NCBI GenBank assembly: GCA_024636635.1 | Contig: JAGXGV010000094.1 | Coordinates: forward strand, 1-48,663 | DNA from: Puniceibacterium sp. | GTDB taxonomy: Bacteria > Pseudomonadota > Alphaproteobacteria > Rhodobacterales > Rhodobacteraceae | DNA length: 48,663 nucleotides | Direction of reading: 5' to 3' | Shown: positions 31,953 to 41,600 of the stretch, one piece after another | Layout of the letters: each line of letters opens with the position of its first letter | Numbering within the stretch: the stretch's first letter is position 1 | Translations under genes and position numbers: made by a program | Notes under the pieces: generated by a model | Seen by the model: only the letters and a program-made list of their open reading frames with translations | Databases searched by the model: none | What the model was told of the DNA's origin: nothing

Positions 31953-34907
31953 ATGCGACTTGTCCGATTGTTCACGATTGCCCTTGCCTTTCTGTCGCTG
32001 TCCGCCGGAACCGGCGGGGCGCAGCCGCGCGACACGGCGCGCATCTACATGTTCGCCAACAGCCTCGTGCATCACCTTGATGGCGGGCGGGGGACAAACG
32101 TTCCGCACTGGCTGCACGCGCTGGCCTTGGCCGATGACCGCAGGCTTGCCGTCAACGGCCAGTGGGGCACCCTGCGCGATTTTACCCGTGCCCTGCCGCC
32201 CGCGCCGAACTGGGACATTCCGGGGGTGCCGGGCGCAATCCCGCGCGGGCGTGATTTTGCCGGGGCCGGAATCGACACGGTGCTGATCAACCCGACGAAC
32301 TTCATCCAGTATCAGGGGCCTGAACGGCCCTATGACGGCGACAACCCTGAAGGAACCTCGCCGGTGTCGGCCACGCGCGACCTGCTTGGATGGGTCGACG
32401 CTGCCGCGCCGCAGGCCCGGATTCTGCTGTACGAAGGCTGGTCGGACATGGCTGGGCGCATCCGCAGCTTTCCCCCCACGGCGCGCGAACTGGCCCGGTA
32501 TCATGCCTTCAACCAGGGGGACTATCGGGACTGGTACGCGGATTATGCCGCGCAATTGTCTGCTGACCTGCCCGGCATGGACATCACCCTTTTGCCGGTG
32601 TCCTCGACGCTGTCCATGCTGCTCGGCTCGGGTCCGCTGTCCGGACTGAACGCAACCGTCTTTTATTCCGACGACGCGCCGCACGGCACCGCCAACCTTT
32701 ATTTCCTTGCGGCGATGGTGACCTATGCGGGTGTCTACGAGGCGCCGCCGCCACAGGGGTTTGCGGTGCCCGACGACCTGCACCCCATGATTGCAAAGGA
32801 ATACGAAACGCTGCGCCGCCAGATCTGGGATGTCATCGCACCCACGCTGGGTCAGGCCGCGACCCCTGGCACCCGCATGGCCGCCGGGCCCGAATCGCCC
32901 GATGGCATCGCACAGCCCGCGCCGCCCGCCGACCCTGGCGTGCAGCCGTCCGAACAACCTGCCCGGCCCGATTCAAACCCCGGCAATCGTCTTCCTGCCC
33001 TTGCCATGGGCCTGAACGGCATCGCGGACTGGTCCACCCAGCACCCCTTTCTTGACCTGATGAAGACGGCGCGGCCCTGGATCGGGCATCTGCCCGGCCA
33101 GTGGGGCGGCATGGATGCAGATCAGATGCGCGCCGATGGTCATCTTTCACCCGAAGGCTGGCCGCTGCGGATACCGCCCGGCGTCGACCGGATCGAGGCG
33201 ATCCTGCTGACCGACCAGCCCGAGGCCGCGACCTCGCTGCGCGGCGACTATGTGCTGACCCACGACGGCAGGGCCGATGTGACCCTGACGGGCCGCGCCA
33301 GCCGCGTCCACACCACGCCGGGGCGCATCACCTTTCGCTACACACCGGGCGACGGGCTTGTCGGCGTCTCGTTTTCGGCCATCGACGAATCCGACCCGAT
33401 CCGCAACATCCGCATCCTGCGTCAGGACCGTGTGCCGCTTCACGAGGCCGGCGTGATCTTCAACCCCGACTGGATCGCGCGGATAAAGGACCTGCGCGCC
33501 CTGCGGTTCATGGACTGGATGTTCACCAACGGTTCACTCGTCCAGACATGGGACGACCGGGCGCTTGCCAGCGATTACACTTATGTCGCACGCGGGGCGC
33601 CGCTGTCGGTGATGGTGGCGCTGGCGAACCAGATCGGCGCCGATCCGTGGTTCACCATGCCGCACATGGCCGACGACGCTTATGTCAGTGCCTTCGCGCA
33701 ACAGGTCCGCGACACGCTTGACCCACGGCTGAAGGCCCATGTCGAATACTCCAACGAGGTCTGGAACTTCATCTTTCCTCAGGCGCATTGGGCCGGTGCG
33801 CAGGCCGTCGACCACTGGGGCGAAAACGAAACCGGCTGGATGCAGTTCTACGGCTTGCGCGCGGCGCAGGTGATGGACCTGTGGACCGCGGTTTATGGCG
33901 ACACGGCTTCCGACCGGCTGGTGCGCATCGTTGCGACCCATACCGGCTGGCCGGGGCTGGAAGAGTCGATCCTTCAGGCGCCGCTGGCCGTTCCAGAGCT
34001 TGGCCATCTGCCGCAGGACAGCTTTGATGCCTATGCGGTCAGCGGCTATTTTGGCCACGAGATCGGAGGAGTGGAATCCGCCGACCGCGTGCGCGACTGG
34101 CTGGATACGTCCGAAGCACAGGCCACGCAGGACGGCACGGCGCAGGGGTTGCGGCGGGTGGCGCTGCGGGAACATGTCCGCGCCCACCGCTTTGACGACG
34201 CCATCGCGCCGGTGATCGCCGCCCTGCGCGACGGTTCAGTACGCGACCTTCAGACCAATGTCTGGCCCCATCACGCCAGGGTCGCCCGACAGGCCGGACT
34301 GACCCTGATCATGTACGAAGGCGGTAGTCATGTCGCCGCACAGGGCGATGCCGTGGACGACGCCCGCCTGACCGACTTTTTCACGATGCTGAACTACACG
34401 CCACAGATGGCCGCGCTCTATGACGAACTTCTGGCGGGGTGGTCCGCAGCGGGAGGGCACCTGTTCAACGCCTTCGTGGACGTGGCGGCCCCCGGGCGCT
34501 GGGGAAGTTGGGGCGCGCTGCGCCACCTCGACGACGCCACTTCGCGCTGGGACGCGCTGATGGCCTACAACGCCACCGGGCCACAGGACTGGGAAGACCG
34601 CGACCCCGCCGCGTTTGCCGACGGCGTGCTGGCGCGCACCGAAACGGCGGGCCGGGTCAGTGGCACGGCACAAGAAGATATCCTGATCGGTGGTCCGGGC
34701 GACGACACGTTCGTGACCGCCGGGGGCGACGATCACGTGAACGGTGGCCCCGGTCGGGACCGTGCAATCCTGCCCGGACTCGAGGCGGATTATGTGATCA
34801 CTCTGGACGGACCCCGCACAATCGCCAGCGGACCGGCGGGAAAAGTGACACTGTTCAGCATCGAAACGCTGGACTTTGACGGCGCGCTCAGACCTGGCGC
34901 GCTGTGA
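31953..34907 (+). CDS. Secreted SGNH-like / glycoside hydrolase-like protein with RTX tail
   Basis: A 984-residue exported protein. A signal peptide (RLFTIALAFLSLSAGTGGAQ) is followed by an SGNH-like domain (about 25-300: YMFANSLVHHLDGG, FYSDDAPHGTANLYFLAAMV), a Pro-rich linker (about 310-345), and a large domain (about 345-890) with AHVEYSNEVWNF (Glu602) and LIMYEGGSHV (Glu789), a pair spaced as in clan A glycoside hydrolases. The C-terminus has RTX-type calcium-binding motifs (DILIGGPGDDTFVTAGGDDH and NGGPGRD, about 909-945), suggesting type I secretion or Ca-dependent folding, although a Sec signal is also present. It overlaps the GT4 gene tail-to-tail by 20 bases. Activity on an exopolysaccharide is inferred; the domain combination was judged by motifs only. 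Confidence 0.6.
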   Translation: MRLVRLFTIALAFLSLSAGTGGAQPRDTARIYMFANSLVHHLDGGRGTNVPHWLHALALADDRRLAVNGQWGTLRDFTRALPPAPNWDIPGVPGAIPRGRDFAGAGIDTVLINPTNFIQYQGPERPYDGDNPEGTSPVSATRDLLGWVDAAAPQARILLYEGWSDMAGRIRSFPPTARELARYHAFNQGDYRDWYADYAAQLSADLPGMDITLLPVSSTLSMLLGSGPLSGLNATVFYSDDAPHGTANLYFLAAMVTYAGVYEAPPPQGFAVPDDLHPMIAKEYETLRRQIWDVIAPTLGQAATPGTRMAAGPESPDGIAQPAPPADPGVQPSEQPARPDSNPGNRLPALAMGLNGIADWSTQHPFLDLMKTARPWIGHLPGQWGGMDADQMRADGHLSPEGWPLRIPPGVDRIEAILLTDQPEAATSLRGDYVLTHDGRADVTLTGRASRVHTTPGRITFRYTPGDGLVGVSFSAIDESDPIRNIRILRQDRVPLHEAGVIFNPDWIARIKDLRALRFMDWMFTNGSLVQTWDDRALASDYTYVARGAPLSVMVALANQIGADPWFTMPHMADDAYVSAFAQQVRDTLDPRLKAHVEYSNEVWNFIFPQAHWAGAQAVDHWGENETGWMQFYGLRAAQVMDLWTAVYGDTASDRLVRIVATHTGWPGLEESILQAPLAVPELGHLPQDSFDAYAVSGYFGHEIGGVESADRVRDWLDTSEAQATQDGTAQGLRRVALREHVRAHRFDDAIAPVIAALRDGSVRDLQTNVWPHHARVARQAGLTLIMYEGGSHVAAQGDAVDDARLTDFFTMLNYTPQMAALYDELLAGWSAAGGHLFNAFVDVAAPGRWGSWGALRHLDDATSRWDALMAYNATGPQDWEDRDPAAFADGVLARTETAGRVSGTAQEDILIGGPGDDTFVTAGGDDHVNGGPGRDRAILPGLEADYVITLDGPRTIASGPAGKVTLFSIETLDFDGALRPGAL

Positions 34908-36141
34908 TGTCCGTCGTCCCCGCATCGGCCCGGGCATCGGTCAGGCGGGAAATCTCGTTCGCAAGGGTCGCGGCCCCGGCCTGCGACGTGAACTGCGCCT
35001 CGACTCGGGCGCGGCCCCCGGCAGAAAGCCGCAGCGCGGCCTCGGGATCGTTGGCCAGATCGCGGATCGCCTGCGCCATCACCCGCGGATTGCGCGGCGG
35101 CACCAGCCTGCCCGACACGCCATCGACGATCAGTTCCGTCACTCCGCCCGCTTCGGTGCCGATGGTCGGGACCCCGCAGGCCATCGCTTCCATGTAGGCC
35201 ACGCCCAGCGGCTCGTGCCAACTGGCCAGCGCGAAGACATGGGATTCAAACAGCCGGTCGCGCACGGCATCGGCACCAATCGCGCCCAGCAGCTTCACAT
35301 GGTCGCGCAGGTGCAGATCCTTGAGCGTCTTTTCCAGAACGTGCCGGTATCCGGTGCCGCCAAGACCGTCCTCGCCGGCGATTTCCAGCCGCACGTCCAC
35401 CCCCTGATCCAGCAGCAGCCGGATCGCCTGCATCAGGTCCTGATGGCCCTTGACCTGGTTGAGCCGCCCGCAGCTGAACACCCGGATCGGTTTGCCATGG
35501 CTGGCGGGCACATAGGGACCGGGGCGGCGCAATTCGTTGATGTCGACACCCATCGGCTGCACCGGCAGGCGTTCGGGCAGCGCCCCTGCCAGTTCGTCCT
35601 GAACGGCATCAAATAGCTGCCGCGTGATGATCGTCGCAAAGGCGGCGCCGCGCCATTTGAACCGCTGGCCGGGGCCGTAATCCGAAAGTGGCCCGTGCAG
35701 GGTCAGCGAATAGGGCGGCCCGCCCATGCGCCGGGCCAGCGCCGCAATGACCGCTGCCCGCCCGCAGGAATGAACATGGATGTGGTCCAGCCCCTGCGCG
35801 CGGGCATGGTTCAGCAGTTGTTGCGCCGCCGACAGGGTCAGCGTCACGTCCCGGGAGAATTCGAAACCGCCCCCCGCCATCCACAGCGGCAGGCCGCGCG
35901 GCAACAGCCGGGCCAGCGCGCCCAGCGCGGCAAGCACGTCCGGCTTGCCCAGATAGGTCGTCCGGGCCACCGCCTCGGCGGTCCAGCCGTGCGACATGAG
36001 CCTTTGGGGCGGCAGCGTGGTCGACAGGATTTCGACATGGTGCCCCAGCGCCTCGAGCGCCTTGATTTCGCGCCAGAAAAAGATGTGGGTCTGTCCCGGA
36101 AATTGCGGCACAAGATACCCGATCCGCAAAGGATGTCCCAA
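34888..36141 (-). CDS. Glycosyltransferase family 4 (exopolysaccharide type)
   Basis: A 417-residue GT-B fold glycosyltransferase. N-terminal LRIGYLVPQFPGQTHIFFWR and EIKALEALGHHVEIL; GVDINELRRPGPYV in the linker; the donor-binding domain has IRVFSCGRLNQVKGHQDLMQ, FESHVFALASWHEPLGVAYM and EAMACGVPTIGTEAGGVTEL with the E-x7-E motif. The family retains configuration and uses nucleotide sugars. It resembles enzymes of exopolysaccharide clusters (colanic-acid-type). Divergent from the GT2-flippase genes, so it probably shares their regulatory region. Acceptor and sugar are unknown. Confidence 0.87.
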   Translation of the reverse strand: MGHPLRIGYLVPQFPGQTHIFFWREIKALEALGHHVEILSTTLPPQRLMSHGWTAEAVARTTYLGKPDVLAALGALARLLPRGLPLWMAGGGFEFSRDVTLTLSAAQQLLNHARAQGLDHIHVHSCGRAAVIAALARRMGGPPYSLTLHGPLSDYGPGQRFKWRGAAFATIITRQLFDAVQDELAGALPERLPVQPMGVDINELRRPGPYVPASHGKPIRVFSCGRLNQVKGHQDLMQAIRLLLDQGVDVRLEIAGEDGLGGTGYRHVLEKTLKDLHLRDHVKLLGAIGADAVRDRLFESHVFALASWHEPLGVAYMEAMACGVPTIGTEAGGVTELIVDGVSGRLVPPRNPRVMAQAIRDLANDPEAALRLSAGGRARVEAQFTSQAGAATLANEISRLTDARADAGTTDITARQV

Positions 36142-36183
36142 ACCGTCGGCCTCTGATGATTTACCTGTCGCAGCAGCACGACA

Positions 36184-36241
36184 TATGGTGCCAAATTTTA
36201 GACGATTTCACGATTTGGCCATAGTTTGGTGGCACTGCCAC
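36184..36241. promoter_or_regulatory. Palindromic sites in the divergent GT4/GT2 intergenic region
   Basis: GTGGCA-C-TGCCAC (36229-36241) is a perfect palindrome with a 1-base centre. Just before it, TATGGTGCCAAAT (36184-36196) and ATTTGGCCATA (36213-36223) form an inverted repeat apart from a 2-base insertion. Both lie in the 150-base gap between divergent genes and could bind a shared regulator or form promoter operators. No -35/-10 pair is clear. Confidence 0.35.
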
Positions 36242-36291
36242 GGTCAGGATGGGGTGGTTTTTTAGAATGTGTGGCCTGTTTGGTACGATCC

Positions 36292-37146
36292 ATGGATAAA
36301 TCCCGCTCTGGCGGCGTCCCGGCGGTGTCCGTTCTCCTGCCCGCCAGCAACGAAGAGGGGCTGATCGGCGCCTGCCTTGGCGCCATCGCCGCAACCGACT
36401 GGGACGCCCCGTTCGAGGTGATCGTGGTGGCCAACGGCTGTCGCGACGATACCGCCGGGGTGGCGCGCGACCTTGCGCCGGTCCTTGCCGGACGCCAGTG
36501 TTGCCTGCGGGTGATCGAACGTGCCGAAGGTGACAAGCTGGGGGCGCTGAACGCCGCCGATGCCGCCGCGCGGGCCGGCATCCGGGTCTATCTCGACGCC
36601 GATGTGCTGCTGGGGGCACGTGTCCTGCCGGAACTGCATGCCGCGCTGAACCTTGACGCCCCGCGTTATGCCAGCGGGCAGGTCCGCATCCCGCGCCCCG
36701 CCTCGCGCGTCAGCCGGGCCTATGCCCGGATCTATGCCCGGGTGCCCTTCATGACGCATGGCGTGCCCGGCTGCGGCCTGTTCGCGCTGAACGCCGCGGG
36801 ACGCGCGCGGTTCGGTGACTGGCCCGACATCATATCGGACGACACATTCGCGCGGCTGAACTTTGCCCCCGGCGAACGGGTCGGTGTGGACGCCTCCTAT
36901 GACTGGCCCCTCGTCGAAGGCTGGGGCAACCTGGTGCGCGTGCGGCGGCGCCAGAACAGCGGCGTGAACGAGGTGGCGGCGCGGTATCCGCGCCTGATGC
37001 GCAACGATGACAAGCCGCCGTTTCCCCTGTGGCGCAAGATCGCGCTTGCCCTGCGCGACCCGTCGGGGTTTGCCGTCTACGCAGGTGTGGCTGCCGCGGT
37101 CCGCCTGTCCCCGGCACGTCCCGCCGGGTGGAGCCGTGGGCGATGA
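36292..37146 (+). CDS. Glycosyltransferase family 2
   Basis: A 284-residue GT-A fold glycosyltransferase without membrane helices. AVSVLLPASNEEGLIGACLG is the nucleotide-sugar-binding start, IVVANGCRDD and YLDADVLLGARVLPEL hold the acidic residues (DxD-type), and ISDDTFARLNFAPGERVGVD is the ED-like catalytic region. The frame is open upstream to 36226, but similarity starts after ATG 36292 (MDKSRSGGVPAVSV). Its stop overlaps the start of the flippase gene (ATGA), suggesting assembly and export of the same glycan or glycoconjugate. Confidence 0.85.
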   Translation: MDKSRSGGVPAVSVLLPASNEEGLIGACLGAIAATDWDAPFEVIVVANGCRDDTAGVARDLAPVLAGRQCCLRVIERAEGDKLGALNAADAAARAGIRVYLDADVLLGARVLPELHAALNLDAPRYASGQVRIPRPASRVSRAYARIYARVPFMTHGVPGCGLFALNAAGRARFGDWPDIISDDTFARLNFAPGERVGVDASYDWPLVEGWGNLVRVRRRQNSGVNEVAARYPRLMRNDDKPPFPLWRKIALALRDPSGFAVYAGVAAAVRLSPARPAGWSRGR

Positions 37147-38510
37147 ACGCAACGCTGATCAACAAATTCAGCGGCTCTTCCCTCACGGCCCGCGCCCTGC
37201 GCAGTTCCTTTCTGACGCTGGGAGGCTTCGGCTTCAGCCAGGTGGTGCGGCTGGCGTCCAACCTGCTGCTGACCCGTCTGCTGTTCCCTGAGGCGTTCGG
37301 CATGATGGCCCTTGTCATGGTGGTGATGCAGGGGCTGATGAACTTTTCCGATGTCGGTGTCGCCCCCGCGATCATGCAAAGCAAGCGGGGCGACGACCGG
37401 GATTTCCTCGATACCGCCTGGAGCATCCAGGTGGTGCGGGGGGGCTGCCTTTGGGCGGTGGCCTGCCTGCTGGCCTGGCCGATGGCGCAGTTCTACGGCG
37501 AACCGCGACTGATGTGGATCGTGCCGGTTTCCGGGCTTACCCTGCTGATCGCCGGGTTCAACCCGACGCGGCTCGACACGGCAAACCGGCATCTGATGCT
37601 GGGGCGGGTCACGCTGCTGGATGTCTTTGTGCAACTGTCCGGCGTGATCAGTGCGGTGCTGCTGGCCTGGGCCACCGGATCGGTCTGGGCGCTGGTGTTC
37701 AGCGGCATCCTCAGCCAGGCGGTGCAACTGATCCTTTACACCCGCTACCTGCCGGGCGCGCACAACCGGTTCCGCTGGGAACGCGCGGCAGCGGACGAAC
37801 TGATCAACTTCGGCAAGTGGATCTTCCTGTCGACGGTCTGCGGCTTCTTCATCAGCCAGGGCGACAAGATCGTGATGGGCAAGTATCTGCCGCTCGATCT
37901 GTTCGGGGTCTACAACATCGGCTATTTCCTTGCCAGTTTTCCGCTTTTGCTGGGCGGCATGACGACCCGCAAGGTGCTGATCCCGATCTACCGTGAACGC
38001 CCCCCCAGCGACAGCCACCGAAACTTCACCGAACTGCGCAAGATGCGCTGCGTGGTGACCGGCGCGCTGCTGCTGTTGGTGGCCGTCTTTGCCACGCTGG
38101 GCGTCTGGCTGGTCGACCTGATGTATGATGAACGCTATGGTGCGGCCGGGGCGATCGTCGTGCTGCTGGCCTGCATGCAGATGCCGCAGATCCTGGTGCT
38201 GACCTACGATCAGGCGGCGCTGGCGGCGGGCGATTCGCGGCGCTTTTTCGTGCTGGCCTTCGCGCGGTCCACCCTGATGATCGCCTGCCTGCTGGTCGGG
38301 CTTGAACTGTTCGGCCTCATCGGTGCGGTAGTGTCGCAGGGCGTGGCCATCGTTCTGGCCTATCCGGTGGTGGTCTGGCTGTCGCGCCGCATGGGGGCAT
38401 GGGACCCGCTGCATGATCTGGCCTTTGCTCTGCTGGCGATGTTGCTGGCGGCGGGGGCGCTCTGGGCCAACTGGCCCGCAATCATGGCACTGGCCGAGTC
38501 GTCGGTCTAG
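37143..38510 (+). CDS. Wzx-type oligosaccharide flippase (MOP superfamily)
   Basis: A 455-residue polytopic inner-membrane protein of the polysaccharide transporter family. About 12-14 hydrophobic segments are visible, starting SFLTLGGFGFSQVVRLASNL and NLLLTRLLFPEAFGMMALVM, with the family-typical FGKWIFLSTVCGFFISQGDK ending IVMGKYL. Such proteins flip lipid-linked oligosaccharides to the periplasm. Translationally coupled to the GT2 gene by ATGA. It lies 184 bases before the PKS gene on the same strand, so substrate could be an exopolysaccharide unit or a glycosylated polyketide; which one is not known. Confidence 0.87.
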   Translation: MNATLINKFSGSSLTARALRSSFLTLGGFGFSQVVRLASNLLLTRLLFPEAFGMMALVMVVMQGLMNFSDVGVAPAIMQSKRGDDRDFLDTAWSIQVVRGGCLWAVACLLAWPMAQFYGEPRLMWIVPVSGLTLLIAGFNPTRLDTANRHLMLGRVTLLDVFVQLSGVISAVLLAWATGSVWALVFSGILSQAVQLILYTRYLPGAHNRFRWERAAADELINFGKWIFLSTVCGFFISQGDKIVMGKYLPLDLFGVYNIGYFLASFPLLLGGMTTRKVLIPIYRERPPSDSHRNFTELRKMRCVVTGALLLLVAVFATLGVWLVDLMYDERYGAAGAIVVLLACMQMPQILVLTYDQAALAAGDSRRFFVLAFARSTLMIACLLVGLELFGLIGAVVSQGVAIVLAYPVVVWLSRRMGAWDPLHDLAFALLAMLLAAGALWANWPAIMALAESSV

Positions 38511-38694
38511 GTCGTTCCGCCGTCGTCTGCGGCGACAAATCGGGCCCAGCCTGCTATTGCCACAGGGTTGGAAACCGTGCTGCGGTGATTCCCTCGAAAA
38601 TAGGGCCCGGGCGGCCCGATGACTAAAATATGCCGCATTTCGTCCCCATTTCAGATGTATCCGAACAGGTGTTTACGAGGCAGGGTTTACGGGT

Positions 38695-41600
38695 ATGTCG
38701 GCAGATCTGGATCAGTCACTGGAAAGCGGGACGGACATCGCCATTGTCGGCATGGCCGCGCATCTGCCCGGTGCTGCGAACATCGCCGAATACTGGCGCA
38801 ACCTGCGCGATGGCGTCTCGTCCATCCGTCCCCTGTCCGAGGAAGAACTGCGCGACTCTGGCGAATCCCCCGGTCTGATCCGACACAAGAATTATGTTCC
38901 CTTTGCGGCCCCGCTGGACGGGTTCGAACTGTTCGATGCCGAGTTCTTCGGGTTCTCGCCCAAAGAGGCGGCCATCATGGACCCCCAGCACCGCCATTTC
39001 CTCGAAACCGCTTGGGAGGCGCTGGAAAACGCGGGCCACGTTCCGGACAGCTTTGATGGATCGGTCGGGGTGTACGCGGGCTGTGGCATGGGCAGCTATT
39101 TCTATTTCAACATCTGCTCGAACCCGGATCTGGTGGACAATACCGGCATGTTTCTGCTGCGCCACACCGGCAACGACAAGGATTTCATGACCACCCGGGC
39201 GAGCCATGTTTTTGACCTCCACGGCCCGTCGATCAACCTCCAGACCGCCTGTTCCACCTCGCTGGTCGCCACGCATTACGCCTGTCAGGCGCTGCTGAAC
39301 GGTGAATGTGACATGGCGCTGGCGGGGGGCGTGACCATCGAACTGCCGCAGGGGCGGGGATACCTTTACAAGGAAAACGAGATCCTGTCGCCGGACGGCC
39401 AATGCCACGCCTTCGACCATCGCGCGCAGGGCACGGTGTTCGGTTCCGGTGCCGGTGTCGTCGTGCTGCGCCGCCTGGCGGATGCCGTGGCGGAAGGCGA
39501 CCACATCTGGGCGGTGATCAAGGGCACGGCGGTCAACAATGACGGCGCGGCCAAGGCCGGATACCTCGCACCCTCGGTCGACGGTCAGGCGGCAGCGATT
39601 GCCGAGGCGCAGGCGGTGGCCGGCATCACCGCCGACACCGTTGACTACATCGAATGTCACGGTACCGGCACCTACCTTGGTGACCCGATCGAGGTGGCCG
39701 CCCTGACACAGGCGTTCCGGCAGACCACCGATGCCGCCGATTTCTGCCGCATCGGTTCGGTCAAGACCAACATCGGCCATCTCGACACCGCCGCCGGTGT
39801 CGCCAGCCTGATCAAGACCAGCCTTGCCCTGCACAACCGCCAGATGCCGCCCAGCCTGGGGTACGAGGCGCCCAACCCCGCGATTGCCTTTGACGGCTCG
39901 CCCTTCCGCGTGAACGACCGGCTGTCCGACTGGCCCCGCCGCACCGGGCCGCGCCGGGCGGGGGTGAACAGCCTGGGTGTCGGCGGCACCAACGCCCATG
40001 CCGTGCTGCAAGAGGCGCCAGAACGCGCCGCGTCGGACCCCAGCGACTGGCCGTTCCAGATCCTGACCCTGTCGGGGCGCAGCAAGATGGCGCTGGATGA
40101 CAATGCCCGCCGCCTGTCGGCCCATCTGCGTGCCAACCCCGACCAACCGCTGGCCGATGTCGCCTATACGCTGAAACAGGGCCGCCGGGCCTTTGAAAAG
40201 CGTCGCATCGTCGTGGCCGAAACCGCCGAACAGGCTGCCCGCCTTCTGGACGATGACACCCCCCGCCGTGTCCATACCCACACCGCACTGAACGCGCCCG
40301 ACGTGGCGTTCCTGTTCCCCGGCGGTGGCGCGCAATACGCCGGCATGGCCCGCGATCTTTACGAGACAGAGCCGGTCTTTGCAGACTGGATGGACCGCGG
40401 GCTTAGCGTGCTGTCCGAGATGGACGACACCGACATCCGCGCCCTCTGGCTGCCCTCTGAACAGGATCGGCAAGGGGCCGATGCGGCGCTGACCCGCCCG
40501 TCGCTGCAACTGCCCCTCATCATGATCGTGGAATACGCCCTGGCCCAGCTTTGGATCAGCTGGGGCGTGACGCCCACGACGCTTGCCGGGCACAGCATGG
40601 GCGAAAACACCGCCGCCTGCGTCGCGGGCGTGATATCCTTTGAGGATTGCATCGGCCTTGTCCATCTGCGCGGGCGGCTGTTCGACACGGTGCCTGCGGG
40701 CGGCATGCTTTCGGTCGGCCTGCCTGCGGACAAGCTGCGCCCGATGCTGGGCGATGCGCTGGATCTTGGGGCGGTCAATGCGCCGGAACTCAGCGTGGCC
40801 TCTGGTCCGCAGGCGGCGCTGGATGATCTGGAACAGCGGCTGCGGGCCGATGACATCGACTGCCGCCGCATCCCCATCGACATTGCCGCGCATTCCCGGA
40901 TGCTGGACCCGATCCTGCACGACTTCCGCGCCTACCTGCTGTCCATCGACCTCAGCCCGCCGCAGATTCCGCTGACATCGAACCGCACCGGACTGCTGAT
41001 GACGGATGCGCAGGCCACCAGCGTCGATTACTGGCTCGACCACCTGCGCGGCACCGTGCTGTTCGCGGATTGCATCGGCACGCTGGCGCAGGATAACCGC
41101 ATCTTCCTTGAGGTGGGGCCGGGCAAGGCGCTGTCGGCCCTGACGCGCCAGCATGGAGCGGTGCCGGGTCAGCAGGTGCTGTCGTCGCTGCGCCACCCCG
41201 AAGAGGATATTGCCGACGACCGTTATCATCTTGAAACGCTGGGCAGGCTCTGGGCGCTGGGGGCGAACATCGACTGGTCCCAGATCTGGGTCGACGCGCG
41301 GCGCAACCGTGTGCCGCTGCCGACCTATGCCTTTCAGCGCGCCCCCTATTTCATCGCGCCGGGCAAAGGGGCCGGCGCGACCGCGCCGCAATACATCATG
41401 CGCAGCGACGATATCGCGGGCTGGGGCTGGCAACCCGTCTGGCGCCCCCGCAGCGCCGAGGTCGAGATCGACGTGACCCATGACCTTGCCGCTGCCGACC
41501 CGCAGACATGGCTGATGTTCATGGACGATGCCGGAATAGCGGTCGATTGCGCCGCTCTGCTGCGCAGTGCAGGCCATTCCGTGGTCGAGGTGCGCAGCGG

